64,000 bases of DNA from Setoptus koraiensis (Eukaryota; Arthropoda), in the NCBI GenBank assembly GCA_048013815.1, contig CM106585.1, positions 1,178,001-1,242,000 of the forward strand, read 5' to 3'. The notes beneath the pieces are model-generated. The model had not been told where the DNA came from, did no database searches, and was given only the letters and a program-made list of their open reading frames with translations. Made by a program: the position numbers and the translations under genes. Below are positions 12,262-25,926 of the stretch, piece after piece. Numbering within the stretch: the first letter of the stretch is position 1; each line of letters starts with the position of its first letter.

Positions 12262-14305
12262 CACATCATTGTAATTAGTTTCACTTTGTTGTACACAGGC
12301 CATTCGCAACTCAACATTCCTCCGCTTCTTCTCCTTCTTCGCTTGTGTTCCATCTAATAATAATTTCATCTTATTATACATGCACTGCGAGCGGCTCTGC
12401 TCGTGTCCGTGTGGCCGCTGCGGGCCCCACCAGATCGCGTGGCCGTCGGAATTGCCGCTGTTGCTTATTATTGGCCTCACTGGCCTGGCTGCCAGTGGGC
12501 CCGCGCTGCCAGACGCAATTGATATAAGCCAGCGCTTTGGGGCCTCGCTGTTGAGCATGAGTCGCTGTTTGAGATTGGTGTCGCTGCTGGCGATGCACTC
12601 AATTTTGCTCTCGGTGTGCTCGTGATTCGTGAGCCCCGAACTGCAGCCGCTACCCGCTGCTACCCGTGACAAAGGCGATTGGCCGCTCACAGCAACGTGA
12701 CGGGACTGGCGGGCGCGCGGATTTAGCTTGGCGGGCGCAGTAGCGGGCCCGACGGGGTTAAGCTGTTTGTCAGCGGGCCCAAAGATAATAGTGTCATAGA
12801 TGAGTGATTGAGCATTCAATTCTGTATGTAAATGTATGCAGCGGCAACAGTGGCGGTTGCCGCCGCCGCCGCTGCGGTCTTGGCGCGGCGCCGGCACGCT
12901 TGCCGCTACCGGCTGGCCATGTTGTGCACTTGTCCGCCGGTCACTTATAGGATGGCAGCGGTGCCGGTTCGATTCGCTTGGGCCCGCGATCGGCGGCCGT
13001 CGGTCAGTGGGGCCGCTTCGATGTAAACGATGTAAACAATGTAAACTATGTGAGCGATATAAACGATATGAATGTAAATGATGGCACTTGTTTCCATTGG
13101 CGCGCCAGCCATGACAGTTGGCCCCGTTGTCTCTAGTTGCGTCACTCGATTCGGTTGTTGTGGGGCCCATCGGTGGCCGATATGATACAAGTGAACAATC
13201 GGTGCAGCCGGCTGCACGGTGGCGCATTAAATTGGCAACTTCTTGTGTTTCTTTTTCATACTTCATCCCGTTATCATGGCCAACAACAATGGCACCGACA
13301 CCGTGCTCATATTCACTTAGGCCATTTTTACTTTTGGCGCCATTAAATGGGGCCCCTGAGAAGCACAAGAAAGAAATATTATCCTTATTATTGTTATTGC
13401 TTTTATCTATTATATAACAATAACAGTAATAATAATAATAATAGTTATAGCAATAATAATGATGATAATAATACTTTTGGGCCAGCCAATGCGGGGCCAG
13501 GCTGGCAAGGTTGAAGTGGTGTTGATGTTGGCAATTTAAACAAGCGACACAAGAGCGCATCAAATGCCAATAGCGGCCAACAGCGCCAACAAGGATATCG
13601 TTGCCGCTAAACGGATTTGGCGCCAAAAGTAAATATATTACACTTGAATAATTCATGGCCATTATCGCATTAGTTTTGCAATCGTTATACGGCCAACCAG
13701 CAGTGGCAATGGTCAAGTTGTTGTTAGCTAACTTGACGACCTCTGGCTCGGCGCAATTTGGCAATGCAGTTTTGCGGTACAAGCTTGCACAACAACAGTA
13801 CAAGTGGCACAATATATATCTAGACGATATATAGATGATGATGGCATCATTAGGGCAAACGAGGGGCGCCCTCTCTTGGCGAGACACCAAAAGCGTGTTA
13901 TTAAAATTATAATGCTCTATGGCTAATGGCCTCCGTGGGGCAAGTGGCCATGATTGTTTGTTTAGCGATTGTTTTTTCAATTTTGGCCACTCCGACATAA
14001 ATGATGATGATGATGATGAAAATGTCGATGATGGCTGCAACCGATTGGCAAGACAACCATAAACAAACAGTTGAAAATCACAGTTATAAACTATTATCAA
14101 TAGTGCTGCTGGTTCATTTAATTCGGCCGCTGAAGCTGCATATAGCCAGTCTAGACAATCGTTTTCTCTAGACAATTTCCTTCTGAGGTTTCGCTGATGC
14201 TGTTGTTTTCCCAATGAACAACTCGAACAGGCACCAACAGCGACAACATCATCGATTAGATTGCACCAACGAGACCGGCTGTCGGCTGTTGAATTCAGCA
14301 TTGAA

Positions 14306-14332
14306 TCATTTGTTGTTGTTGTTGTTGTTGTT
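14306..14332. repeat. (TTG)n microsatellite
   Basis: Nine or so TTG triplets, read as poly-Thr inside the far 5' part of the long minus-strand frame. Confidence 0.85.
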
Positions 14333-16401
14333 TGTGGGTCCTCACAGTAATACAATCGGTGAGCGGTGGCGCTGGTGCTGGTGAAAATTGTCCAATAATC
14401 GTTATGATCTTTGCGCGTCTTTCTGTGTCCGTCTGTGGGTCTGGTTATCCTGATGATGAACAAATATCACGGTTAAGGTCACGCGATAGTGAACATTATC
14501 GTTATTTTGACCGGATCGGATATTGTTACCCACATACAGTATGTTGGCACACATATGAGGGCAGTTGTTAAGAGAGTAGATATAAGTAAAGTTAGAGATT
14601 ATGATATTATCGAGACATTGCGCAATATATGTGATATATGATTAGATTTATTAGGCGGTGAGGTGACGAGGCGCCGGCAAAATGATGATATTTCACTCAT
14701 GATATCGCACGAGAAAGCTGTTGCGGTCACGGCCATGATACCATTATTATTATTAAGATTGGCCCCTGAATGTGAGCACAATAGATGAAATGGCTTCGTT
14801 TTTTGCTCGCTAAGCTAGCTGGATAAATGACGAGCTGCAGTTGCAGCGGGTTTCAGTTCGTTTGGGCCGCTTCAGGCAAGTTTTAAAAATTAATACACAC
14901 GCCAATGCTCGTCCCAGGGGTTAGCAGCGTGTCCGCCGCTATAAAATTGGTGTGTTGCAGAGCGGTTTTCTGTGAAAATTCTCTCTACATCTAACCACAT
15001 CAAGATCATTATTAAATCAAAGCGCCATCATCACACAGTTTGAGCAAATGATTTAATGTGCTGGCCCAGCTCAATGTTCAACTAGTACAAATAGAAATAT
15101 CACTTATCTCCCCCAAACTTCTATTGGGCGACAGTAATGATACGTGCTCCTCGAATTGCAATGGTTTGTTTTCAGCGAGGCACACACGCGATTCGGGCAC
15201 CGATGAGTTCCGTTTAGCCAAGCATCTTGGTGATCGCATGATCTGGCCATGAAACATGAAACACGAATTTGAAAGGGTAAATCTCACAGGGATCAGTGAT
15301 GAACAACAGCTTTGGCTGCTATTTTTTTCTGCTGTCGATGTCGGATTTCTGGCAATTTGTTGTGGCAAAACAGAATGAATTATCGACTCTTTCTGACACG
15401 ATGCGCCACAAATCCGGTGAAAAGAATTTATCTGTTTGCGCCATTCTATCATCAGTGCACACTAACAGGATATCAGACGGACGATGGAGCAATTTAGATT
15501 GAGTGATTGCTTATGGCTTTGATGTGGCTGCTTTGATTTGGGTCCGTACAGTCATAGCGTATAGTTGGTATAGCGGCAGTTATACCATATATCACAGTTG
15601 ATAAAAGCGTTGATCTAGCAGACGGATAACGGTTGTGAGTTGTTTTGTGAAAAGTGGCCAGCAGCAGCCGAAACAGTTTGCTGGTTGGCTACAATTGCAT
15701 TAACAAGACGATCACGACCAAACTAGAGTATGGCGAGAAATCAATAGAGCACTTATTTCTCCCATAGACATACGGACGACATTCGGACAGAATAGTGGAG
15801 TCGCGACTTCAGACATTCAATTTGGCCCCTAAGCCAGGGGGCGCCGCTAAGCTAGTTGCGGTTAGACACACTTGGGCGCTGTCGGTGGGTATTGTATTAC
15901 ATAGTGCATCTATCTATTCTGGTAAATCTGTTGTTGCAGTTGATGTCATCATATAACGTGCACATATGTTATGCTGGCTGTATAGCCGTCATCACTTATA
16001 CAGCGGCCAGTTTATCAGTTGTATGGCCAGCCGATAACGGTTGCCTGCTGACCGTCATTGGCTGGCCATACACACATACACACACCAAATAGAGATAGTG
16101 TTTCCTGTTATGTAATTATTACTGTGCCATTCACAACACTGCACAATCACAACACTGCACAATCACAACAGTGTATACATATTAAAAGCACTTACACCTA
16201 CTCGTACACGGGCCAACAATTGCAATTGTGTGTTTATCATTGCTCGAATGTCGCCCACTGTCTCTCATTACCATGCTAATAATACAACTAACTGTTAGTA
16301 ATTCGCCAACCGATCATCAGCTGTCTATTATCATATGCTGAATAATTCCACCAATCAGCTGTAATATCACGGTAGTTGGTGGCACATCGATGACATCGCG
16401 A

Positions 16402-16473
16402 TTGACCAGTGACTCATACCACGGCCAGTGTTGACCAGTGACTCATACCACGGCCAGTGTTGACCAGTAACCA
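16402..16473. repeat. 29-bp tandem repeat, about 2.4 copies
   Basis: The unit begins TTGACCAGTGACTCATACC and ends GGCCAGTG. Two copies are near identical and a third is partial. Confidence 0.85.
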
Positions 16474-19400
16474 GGGACCAGCGAACAGCTGACCACTCGA
16501 ACCAATAATATCAACGCTCGATATAGAGCCACTATAATGGTATATATTGGGTGTATGAGTGCTTGCGAGTGATTGCGGGCACAAGTCGTGATAATGTAGC
16601 CAACATCATTGTGTATCATTATGCTAATGTGTACCTGTTCAAATCATGACATTACCACCACAATGGCATGACATTGACGCTAATCTAATAACCTGACTAC
16701 GCAATCTGCACAGTTGATCCCGTGGTGTCACTGCTCTCTTCGCCAGCTGATTGGGCCCCATCGAGCTCTCGCTCCAACCGTTGCAGTCCAATGGGACCTA
16801 TATACGCGTGCAGTATATGTATACAGTGTATATGTGCAAAGTATATATATGCGATTGTGCAAACTGTGATGATTGCGCCGCCAGAATTAGTCGTCTGGGG
16901 GCGCACCAAGACGCAGCTCGCGTCGGTCGGGCCAGTCAGCGGGCCAGTAGGTGGCAAGTTATTGGCGGCCCACTCGACAACAATATATCCGTTGTTTGTA
17001 TTTGTCATCTATGAGCACAATTGACCGACATCAATATTTACATAATGTCCTCTCCCCACTTTGTTGCCGCGTGCGTTCTCCAGTTGACAGACTCACAACA
17101 CTAGCTTTTCACACCTGGCGGTTACTTCCAATAATAAATAGTGGGCCACTATTTATTATTATTATTACTATTTTTGGTTGCGCCAGTCACACGTGAAAGC
17201 CTTGCGTTGCAACTGGCGGAGTGGCCTGAGAAATAAACAATTTCGCTCACGCATTTGCTCGAGCACTTCTTACAATTTCTCACCGCCAGACGGTTGCTGT
17301 TGGTTCCGGTTTGGTGTGTCCTGATGAGATGCCACCTGAGAGACTCGCCAGCAGGAGGCGCATTGTTAATTCTCAAGGGTCGGCATGCCCGTAACTGCTG
17401 TCGCTACTGCTGCTGCTCTTTCGTTACATAACTCTCAATATTATTACCTGGGGCAGCTGTTGTTGTTGTTGTGATGACAAACGCAGTGGCCTGACGAGCC
17501 GACACGACACACACGCACACGCACACGCACTGGCGCAAAACAAGCCAGACAAATCTAGCGCCACAACAACATCAACAACCCACTGGCAAGCTATGCTAAT
17601 CACTCTGTTTAATACATAATGTGCGGCCACTGGTGATGATCGGAGCACCACGTGTGCCACGTGTGAGTTCATTGTGGTTGTTGTAGTTGTGTTGACAACA
17701 ACCACCGCCAGACGTCAACCACAACAACTGGCCACCGCGAGACCGACAACGACAACAGCACCGACGGCGTCGCATTGGTCAGTGAGCACACGCATTACGT
17801 AATAGTAATAATAATAATAATAATAGTCATCATCAAAAAAGTGCCACAGGAACGTGATTGGGTATTGCTTGTTGCGACGTCCGGTGACCGGTGTGCACGC
17901 TCACGTTTCTCCGACGACCCATAACGAGTCCGTTCAATAGCGGCGACATTGACCAATCAATGTACGTGCTGGTCGAGGCGCCAGAGCAGCGGCAAATCGC
18001 CTAATGATCACAATGAATATAGAAATTCTATAGAAATTCTGGCTCTCTCGCAATCTTTGTCAGTTGTCGCGCTCACGTAAACATAACGTGAATATACGCA
18101 ATATATGTGGTCGCCAATATACACCGATGACACAGGCAAACAAAAATATAAATATAACATACATCTCATTTGAGTCCATCGACTCATTTCGGGCAACTCA
18201 CTTTGGCCAACTCGCCCGACAGCCAAAATGACCAACGAGATCCGCACCAACAAACCAACGCACTATGAATATTGATAACTCAGCTCGCTGATTGTGTCGG
18301 CGCCACTGAGTGGGCGTTGGTCGTCACCTCTGGCGTTGCTGTTGCTGTTAATGTAGCTGTATAAATATAAGCGATGATGCAACAACTGGCGCTAACCGTT
18401 GAACAGTTAGCAGCAGATATGCAAGATGGTTTCAGTTATGTAATGACTCGTCATGGCCCTGCGATAGGTCAATTGTCGGTGTTGGCCAATGGCACAATGC
18501 GCAAAAACTGGAACATGCACAAAAACTTGCACAGATTCTTTGCTTCGTTGCGTCTCGGCTTCTTTGCTTCTTTGCCTCTTCGCTCTTGAGTTACATAACT
18601 CGCTTAACGGGGCCCATCTGACTTTTGCCGGTTGGTTGGTCAGTTGGTTGGCTGGTTGATTGGCTGGCCTATGGGCCGGTCGTTGGTTAGCTGGTTAGCT
18701 GGTTGGCATTAGCAACAACCGAGTAGCGGTCTCTCTAACGACATCACATACGCACGCGTTGGTGGCACGTGTGCATGGATGATCGCCTCGAGCTATTTTA
18801 GCCACCGGCCCGACAAACATGCCAGATGAGAGCCAAGAATCACACCAGATGATAATTATAATGATGACCACTGTTGTTGTCTGGACACAACACCGTTACT
18901 CATGTACGCGCATCGCGACACTTAATTAGGCCAGCTAAAGTCACTGCACGTTTAGTGCTGCAACCAGATGATACCGACCAAGATGATGATTACGTAACGA
19001 GCAGTTGTGCTCGCTAACGCAGCAAACACACACTGTGAGAAATACACACAAAAGAGCAACCATCTCGTCTATTTACATAGATGATTGCGCCACGCACCAT
19101 GATTTTGCTGACCAGTATGGTCATCGTCATCGCGACCACCACAACCATCATCACCGGATAGATGAGGCATGGATACGTCTATAGAGGCTGTTGGCTGTTG
19201 TGGTTAGTCGCTGGCGGATAAAGACGCACAAGGATAATGAGATGAAGGCGCATCATTTATGCAAACTTATGCAACTCTCTCACTAATTCTAATCTGCACA
19301 TCGCTCATCATCTGGTCGGCTGGCCAACGGGGCAACCAATGAGCCAATCACAGTTTGCCAACGACAGCCAACCAAATGGCCAATCACACAACAAGCTGAC

Positions 19401-19671
19401 CAGCAAAACAGACAGACCCATCGGATGTTAGCAGCCAATCAGTGTTAGCTCAATAGTGTCGACAGTGGCCCCAATGTCGACCTTGAGACATGAGGCCCTC
19501 AACGGTCACAACTAATAAGCTTAGCGAGAGGCCCACTGATGTGGATGTGGTGTAGGTGGCGCTTAGGGCGCCTAGAGGCAGTAAGACGCACTGACACAAG
19601 ATTATAACTGAGCCAACTGAACCCTGTTTGCTCAGCGACCGCTACCCACTGCACCCAAGCTGCAAGCACCC

Positions 19672-19757
19672 AAAGGATCCCGAAGGACCCAGGAGGACCC
19701 AGAAAGACCCCAAAAGACACCGAAGGACACCGAAATACCCCAAGGGAGCCCAAAAGT
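19672..19757. repeat. Degenerate decamer repeat (GGACCC/AGACCCC type)
   Basis: Diverged copies of about 9-10 bp built on AAGGACCC. The reverse strand gives a Phe/Gly/Pro/Ser-rich open frame that I regard as repeat-derived. Confidence 0.7.
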
Positions 19758-19844
19758 GGAACACTAGATGGACGAATGCTAGATAGACGAATGCTAGATG
19801 GGCCAACATTGAGCAAGAGTGATAGAATAACGTAAAATACTTAC

Positions 19845-20509
19845 ATGTTGTTTGGCCGGATTAATTGGCTGCCCACTGGTGAGCAGGTGCTAATTATGCA
19901 AAATAGCTGGTGCTGCAATAGTTGCGTCACTGGCAGCAGCAACAGTGGCAATTTCGACGATAATAATAGTAATAATGATAATAATACTGGCAATAACGGA
20001 GTGTACAGAAGCAGCTTATGAGGCCGATGAAGGAGACGACAACAACAATTAGGCAGGCAATTGTAGTGGCTGGCTGATTTTGAACAATGATGATGATGAT
20101 GATGCAATTTCGATTGTCCGACAATTGATTTTAGAGAGGCGCATTCAAGTGTTTCAAGTGGCATTGCATCATCATTATCATCATCATGGTCACCGTAATC
20201 ATAGTGACCATTGTGATTGTTTGTGCAGGCAACAGTGCTGTCCATCGTGACGACAAAACCGTTGCCCTGGCGAGAAGCCTCATGGTGGCCGCCGTGATCA
20301 GCGTCAGCGTTGCCATAGGTCGCTAGCTGGTGTCGCGGTTGTAAAGAGGCCGAGATTGTTGTTTGCGTAATATGTTTGAGCGTGGGTGTATTTCGTGCGG
20401 CTGTCGCTGTTGTTGTGGTGGCTGTTGTTGTCGTTGTCGTTGTCGGATATGAGGCTGGCAGCAAGTGGAGCAGGTCTACTACTTGAATCAATTGGGCAAA
20501 CATTAACAA
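19845..20509 (-). CDS. Candidate coding exon ending at a GTAAGT donor, unrecognised
   Basis: A 222-codon minus-strand frame whose stop codon is the TAA inside AT|GTAAGT. The exon would therefore end at 19845 and continue elsewhere in phase 2. The predicted protein has an N-terminal hydrophobic stretch, a poly-Thr run, an Asp/His-rich acidic segment, a run of six His, a Cys-rich patch, and a very Leu-rich segment near its end. Much of this comes from CAA/CAT-type repeats, so chance openness is a real possibility. The donor and the non-repetitive acidic part are the only support. No family recognised. Confidence 0.22.
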
Positions 20510-21076
20510 TACGTACGATAGACGGAGCTGCTGCTGCTGACAGGCTAATAGGTATTGATGCTGTCGATGTCGTCAGGTGTGCTCTTGTTTGTGTGGCGCT
20601 CTCGGCGTGTCAAGTTGCCAACAGCGACACAATGACAGCGACAATGAAATAATAAGCCAATGACACAATGACACAAACCGACTTGACTTTTCCTCTCTTA
20701 TCCGCGCATACAATTTCATTAATGCCCACTCAGCTTATCTCATCTGGCGTTGGCTGGCTGGCCCACACTTGAAATGCCCTTTTTCTATCTATTTATTTGT
20801 CTATCTATCTGTTTGCTGTCTGCCCGTCTGCCCGTCTGCTGTTTGCCTGTTTGCCCGTCTATGTGTCCGCGTGCTGCGTATATGTAGATTTTGTTCGTAG
20901 ATTATTCAATCGATTGAATGCTCGCGCTTGCTCTGGACTGTTCATCGGCTCGATGCGTCTATCGCTTGTTTTGTTTTATCTGTCGCGATTGTCACCAATT
21001 TATGCTCTCGTTCGAAGCCGCTGTTATCTGTTGTTCTCGTTGCCACCATTCCACCTCTTATCTGATACATCTGTCA

Positions 21077-21145
21077 CTGTTACTGTGACTGTTACTGTTG
21101 CCGTTGCCGTTGCCGTTGCCGTTACCGTTGCTGTTGCCGTTGCTG
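21077..21145. repeat. GTTGCC/GTTACT hexamer tandem repeat
   Basis: About eleven GTTNC(C/T) hexamers in a row, read as alternating Val and Ala/Thr. Simple repeat. Confidence 0.85.
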
Positions 21146-24100
21146 GATAGATAGTCGACAAAGGTGAATAATAATCGCTTTTTGTGTTTGTCTGTTTGTT
21201 TGTTTGTCTGCTTGTCGTGGCCTCACTACCATTTACGATGTTTGTCGGAACACTTCAGTTGGCCAATAACCAATAACACAACACACTAGCTAGTTTGTTC
21301 AACAATAACAGTTTAAACTTAACGCTGACCTCTTTTCGCACTAAATTCACATTTGACAATTAACAAAACGACATCGATTGACACTTGCTACGACACACCA
21401 ATTCACTCAAACCAATTAACGACAGCTACAATCACTGACCGGCAGATGTCGCGATGCTCCAAACTGTTCTAATTTGAGCAGATTTTAATCATTGACAACT
21501 TTTCGACTTTGCAACTCCAAGCTGCTCTCGGTTACTTGTTTGATTGTATTTGTCCATCAATGTCCATCGAGCATCCTCTGTAATCTTCATCTGTCATGTG
21601 TGCCTATATGTCATGTTGTCGCAATAACGGTCGTCCATATTGCACCATACAATGTGTCCAATGTGTATGCATATAAAGTGACAAATTAACGGGCCAAGTA
21701 GATGTGATTTGCGATACAAAGGGGATACACGAAGATAAAATGATATGTTTGTTACTAAATAGCTTGTTACAAGATGCTTGCATAACACATGACGATGACG
21801 ATGATGACGATAATGATGATGGTTATGGGAACTCATTTGGAATAACAGTATACACATTTAATCTGATATAATGAGTGACGTTGGTGCGAAATTTGTATAT
21901 TGACTAAATTATATCATATATTATGATTAGATAGTAGATAAGTGCCTATAAGTGACGTTGTAATCCAACGGTAAGAGCCTCATTGTCGTCATTATGACAG
22001 CACCATTTGCTGTCACTTGAGCACTTTGTAGCCTAATCTACGCCTCATAGATATAAGATTTAAGATACAATATGCATGCTGCTAATGAATTATGTAAATT
22101 AACGCCTGAGCTCGCCTAGTTGTTGGTCGCATCCCATACCGACGTGATTGTGTAACCACACACTTGGCTTGTTTGAGCGTAAAATTAACAGACTCAACAT
22201 CTGAGCATTAACTTTGTGGTTGCTAACATTATATACATTCATGCGCCAGCGTGTAGCCAGTGATTTCGATGTCTCTATGCAAAAATTGTCCCCGATACTG
22301 TCCGACTCGCAGGCTGAAGCCAATGCTGATGAAAATAACGGGCCCCAATTGAATTTGCCGCGTGGCTCCCTCTGTCGGCTGATACACATTTTGCTGACGG
22401 TTGTTACAATTGTTCAACCGTCTTGACTTGACAATAGAAATGCAATCATTCTATCAAATCTCTATCATGTCTCGCTGTGAGTCGGCCAGCGAGCAATTAA
22501 TAGTTGTTACAGGTGTAACGACATGGGCCGCTTCATTGGGTTTACTTTTGGGGCCAAAAAAAACCAAGCGAGCAATTGTAACATCGCAAAGCAAATGATG
22601 TGGCGAGTATCATTAATCAGATATGAATATGTCTACACGGAAAGGAGAGATAGATATATATAAATTGATCAATATGGCCACAAGCTGAAGACTTGAAATG
22701 CAAGCAGTAATGTTCTAACAGCTGTTGTTGCGTCACTAAAAACCATTATTCGCTTTGTTGTTAGTGTTTGCTCAACGATCATCATCCCTAATGTCACTAT
22801 ATTTATTCATGCAATCTACATCATTATATAATCGGTGCGATATTGGCCCACATTTGGCAACTTATGTCCACTTATTGCATGTTGTTGGTGTACATTAAAT
22901 ATGCATATTAGACAGCAAGTGCACAGCGGCGAGCGAAATGGAAACTTAATGGACGCTTCCTCTTCTCTCGCTTGAATATAAACATATCGATCGTTATATA
23001 TATTGATATATATATATATATTTATATATGTCTGATCGATGGCTCATTCTCAAGCTTGCATTCTAGCGACACCTATAATATGCGTTTGTATATTAATCAT
23101 TTTTGTTTGTATTTTCACCTCAAGATGAAAAATTTGCAAGATTTTCGTACGCGGGCCTCTTAAACGCAACTGCGCTCATCGACGCATTGATATTCACGTT
23201 TGAGCGACCATCATTCATTCTATTACATAATAGTATTTATCATTAGTAAATTAATCATTCGCCAAGCTTGCTCTCAATGCATCTCAGATGTGGGTTTTCC
23301 GCATCAAGTTGGCCCCCTGCACTACCAATATCCAGCAGTATTTTGGTGAACGCAAAACGCATAACAGTGCCAAGTATTGTATTGCACTGGCAGCAACGAC
23401 ACAAAGGCTGTCTAGACACAAATAATTGTCTTCTCAACGCTCGCTTTATGGATTATTAAATAATCACTCGGACATTATTATCAAGCTAAACACTGATGAG
23501 AGAAGCCAGATCATTAATAATGACAGATATAAAGGCGAGCAGTGGTAGTAAATGGTGACAAACAAAATCAAATATCGCACTTGTAGACTACAGTTGCGAT
23601 TAATCAAGGTCTCGTTGCTGACCAGTGACAAGTGGCTCCATCTGACAGTAGCCCCTGAAACAAAGTTTTTCGTCGCTACCATGGTGCCATCTGTAGTGGA
23701 AATATGTCAACAACAAACTTACAAACTAGCCGATAGGGTCAAACTGATTAAAAACCGGAAATGTGAGGCCAAAATGAAAGCACAGAACACACACACACAC
23801 GTACACGCAGATAATAACTGTGTATTTAGGTGTGTGCGTGTGTGTGTATTTCTTTTGCACTCAGACAGACAAACAATCGGACGGATAACAGACATGGTAG
23901 TGGTATAATAGAGGGGCAAATGTAAACATAAGAGCGAGAAAGAGTTTGCATATAATCACGTCGTCGCTTGGCGAGATCGCACAACCCAACAGCATTATCC
24001 AATATGGCTATTGGTGGGTGTGGAGGAGGTGATAAATGATGGAAAGACTTACATTATCTCTCTAGGGCTCTCATTTTGTCTATATAAACAACTTATCTGA

Positions 24101-25882
24101 GAGAGTCCATTAGCACGACAACGAGGCGCACTTCGGGCAGCGGCTTTGAGCAAGCGCACTTACTTCGATCAATTGTGGGGCCCGACAATTATCAATATGA
24201 TATCAAATAATATTCCCATATAACACATACAAACAACACAATGCAGCAACAGCGGCAACAGCGGCAGTTGTAGAAGTAGTTGTAGTCGCAGAGCGACACA
24301 TAATGAGGACAGTCTCGATGTGTTGTTGCGCACATTGGGTGTCGAAATAGATATCTATTGTGGAGTGTTGGAGTTGAAAGACGATCAATCAGTGTTCTGT
24401 CTATATCTCACTGTTAGTCGGAAAAATATTGTTCGAGACACACAGAAATTCAATAGAACACAAACTCATTGCGTTGTAATGGTGCGTGGTTAGAGGTGCC
24501 AAACTCGCTTCGATGGTGCCTCAAATAGTGAGAGCAACAGCAAGAGCCCTTAATGATAATAATTGATGCTGACCATGCCAATGAATATGATTATGTTTAT
24601 CATTACTATCATAATTTCATAATCAAGACGAAAGGATAACAACAACATCAACAACAACCATAATAATCATAATCATATAAACAAATCACAGCGCAAGCTA
24701 GTAATAGTGGTTGAGCACGCATAATTAGGCCACCATTATCGCGCTTTATTCTTTACAGCAATTTGGTTACCTTGTCTGACAATTGTGAGCCCAATAGGCC
24801 AGATATAGAAAACAGCGCCGCCTACCTAACAAACAATTAATTGAGATGAACAACAAATCGGCTGAAAGCATGTGTTTATCTATTTGTATTGGCCCCTACA
24901 AACGTAACCATTGCCTTGCTCGAGTGCACTAATTATTAATACAGCCCAAAGGTAATATGTAATATTTCATTTACAGAGGTTAGTTCAGAGGTGATGATGA
25001 TTTGTACAGCATATTATATTACGGATTTAGATATGCTGGCTTGATACCCAGGAAAAACGCAAACTAGCTTGCAAACTTCATTCAGAGATGGCGCTCCGGT
25101 TCACACTCAATGACTCGTATCCACCAGTACACCTTTCAGTCAACGTAATTAGCTGGAGCGGAAGTGAAGCGAAAGAGCACTATGGCTGGAAAGGAATCAG
25201 TTATAACTTTCGATATATATTGTGTCTTCTATGGCGAGTGCAAGGTGCTACAACGAAAACTTGTTTAGTTGCTTCTCCTTTCTTTACCCCAGTGAAGCTG
25301 ATCTGGCCTCGAGTGTCAAGTCAAACATTAGATAGCATCACTTGCAGTTGCACTTGTGTTATCATTATCTGATTGAATCAGCGAAATGAAGTAAAGTAAA
25401 ATTATAAAAGAAAATAAATAAATTGATTGGGTCGCCATCGTGCAACCAAACAGCACACGGGCTCTAGGCAATATTTGGCTATGGTTAAAGCCAATGATGA
25501 TCACTGATGATTGACACTGTACGCACCATTATGTATTATGTAATGTCATTATAATAAGCATACGTTTAATAGTATAAAAAAGCAAAAATAAAAAAGCAGC
25601 CAGAAGAGACACCGCGTCCGAGAGTGTTAGTGAGGGCGAAATCGAAACCTCTCATTGCATAGTGTGACACACAAGAAAGAAACAAACTTTTGGGTTATTT
25701 TTGCGACGACGCAACCATTCATGTCACCAAACAACCAACAGCAAGCTTTATACACAAAGAGTAGATGCAAAAACATGGAGCAATCATGGCGCGAATACAA
25801 ATACGATAGCTGGTCGCCGTTGTTGGCTGTCTAGGCTTGTCATTCACTTTGCGTCACTTTCATTATCATGTTGTCGTAGTGG

Positions 25883-25926
25883 TGGCGTTTGTTGTTGTTG
25901 TTGCTGTTGTTGTTGCTGTTGTTGTT
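25883..25926. repeat. (TTG)n microsatellite
   Basis: Interrupted TTG/CTG triplets. Confidence 0.8.

Larger units (their letters stand above)
14464..19844. other. Non-coding region without a supported gene
   Basis: Short open frames only. A TATAAAA box at about 14938-14945 is followed by a pyrimidine-rich leader, which could be a core promoter, but no convincing coding exon follows. The block holds a 29-bp tandem repeat (16402-16473), a decamer repeat (19672-19757), GGTT/GGCT repeats near 18630-18710, and several TTAYGTAA boxes (about 16109, 17424, 17795, 18436, 18592, 18990). Confidence 0.5.

Noticed and set aside
12950-12985. Possible tRNA B-box (GGTTCGATTC)
   Set aside because: No A-box, anticodon stem or acceptor pairing around it.
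14938-14980. TATAAAA box with pyrimidine-rich leader as promoter
   Set aside because: A good-looking box, but no coding exon follows, and TATA-like strings are frequent here.
15078-15452. 124-codon minus frame
   Set aside because: Mixed composition but no family, splice sites or relation to other sequence in the window.
23682-23700. Second CTCF-like match (GTGCCATCTGTAGTGG)
   Set aside because: An extra base breaks the core spacing compared with the site at 53262.
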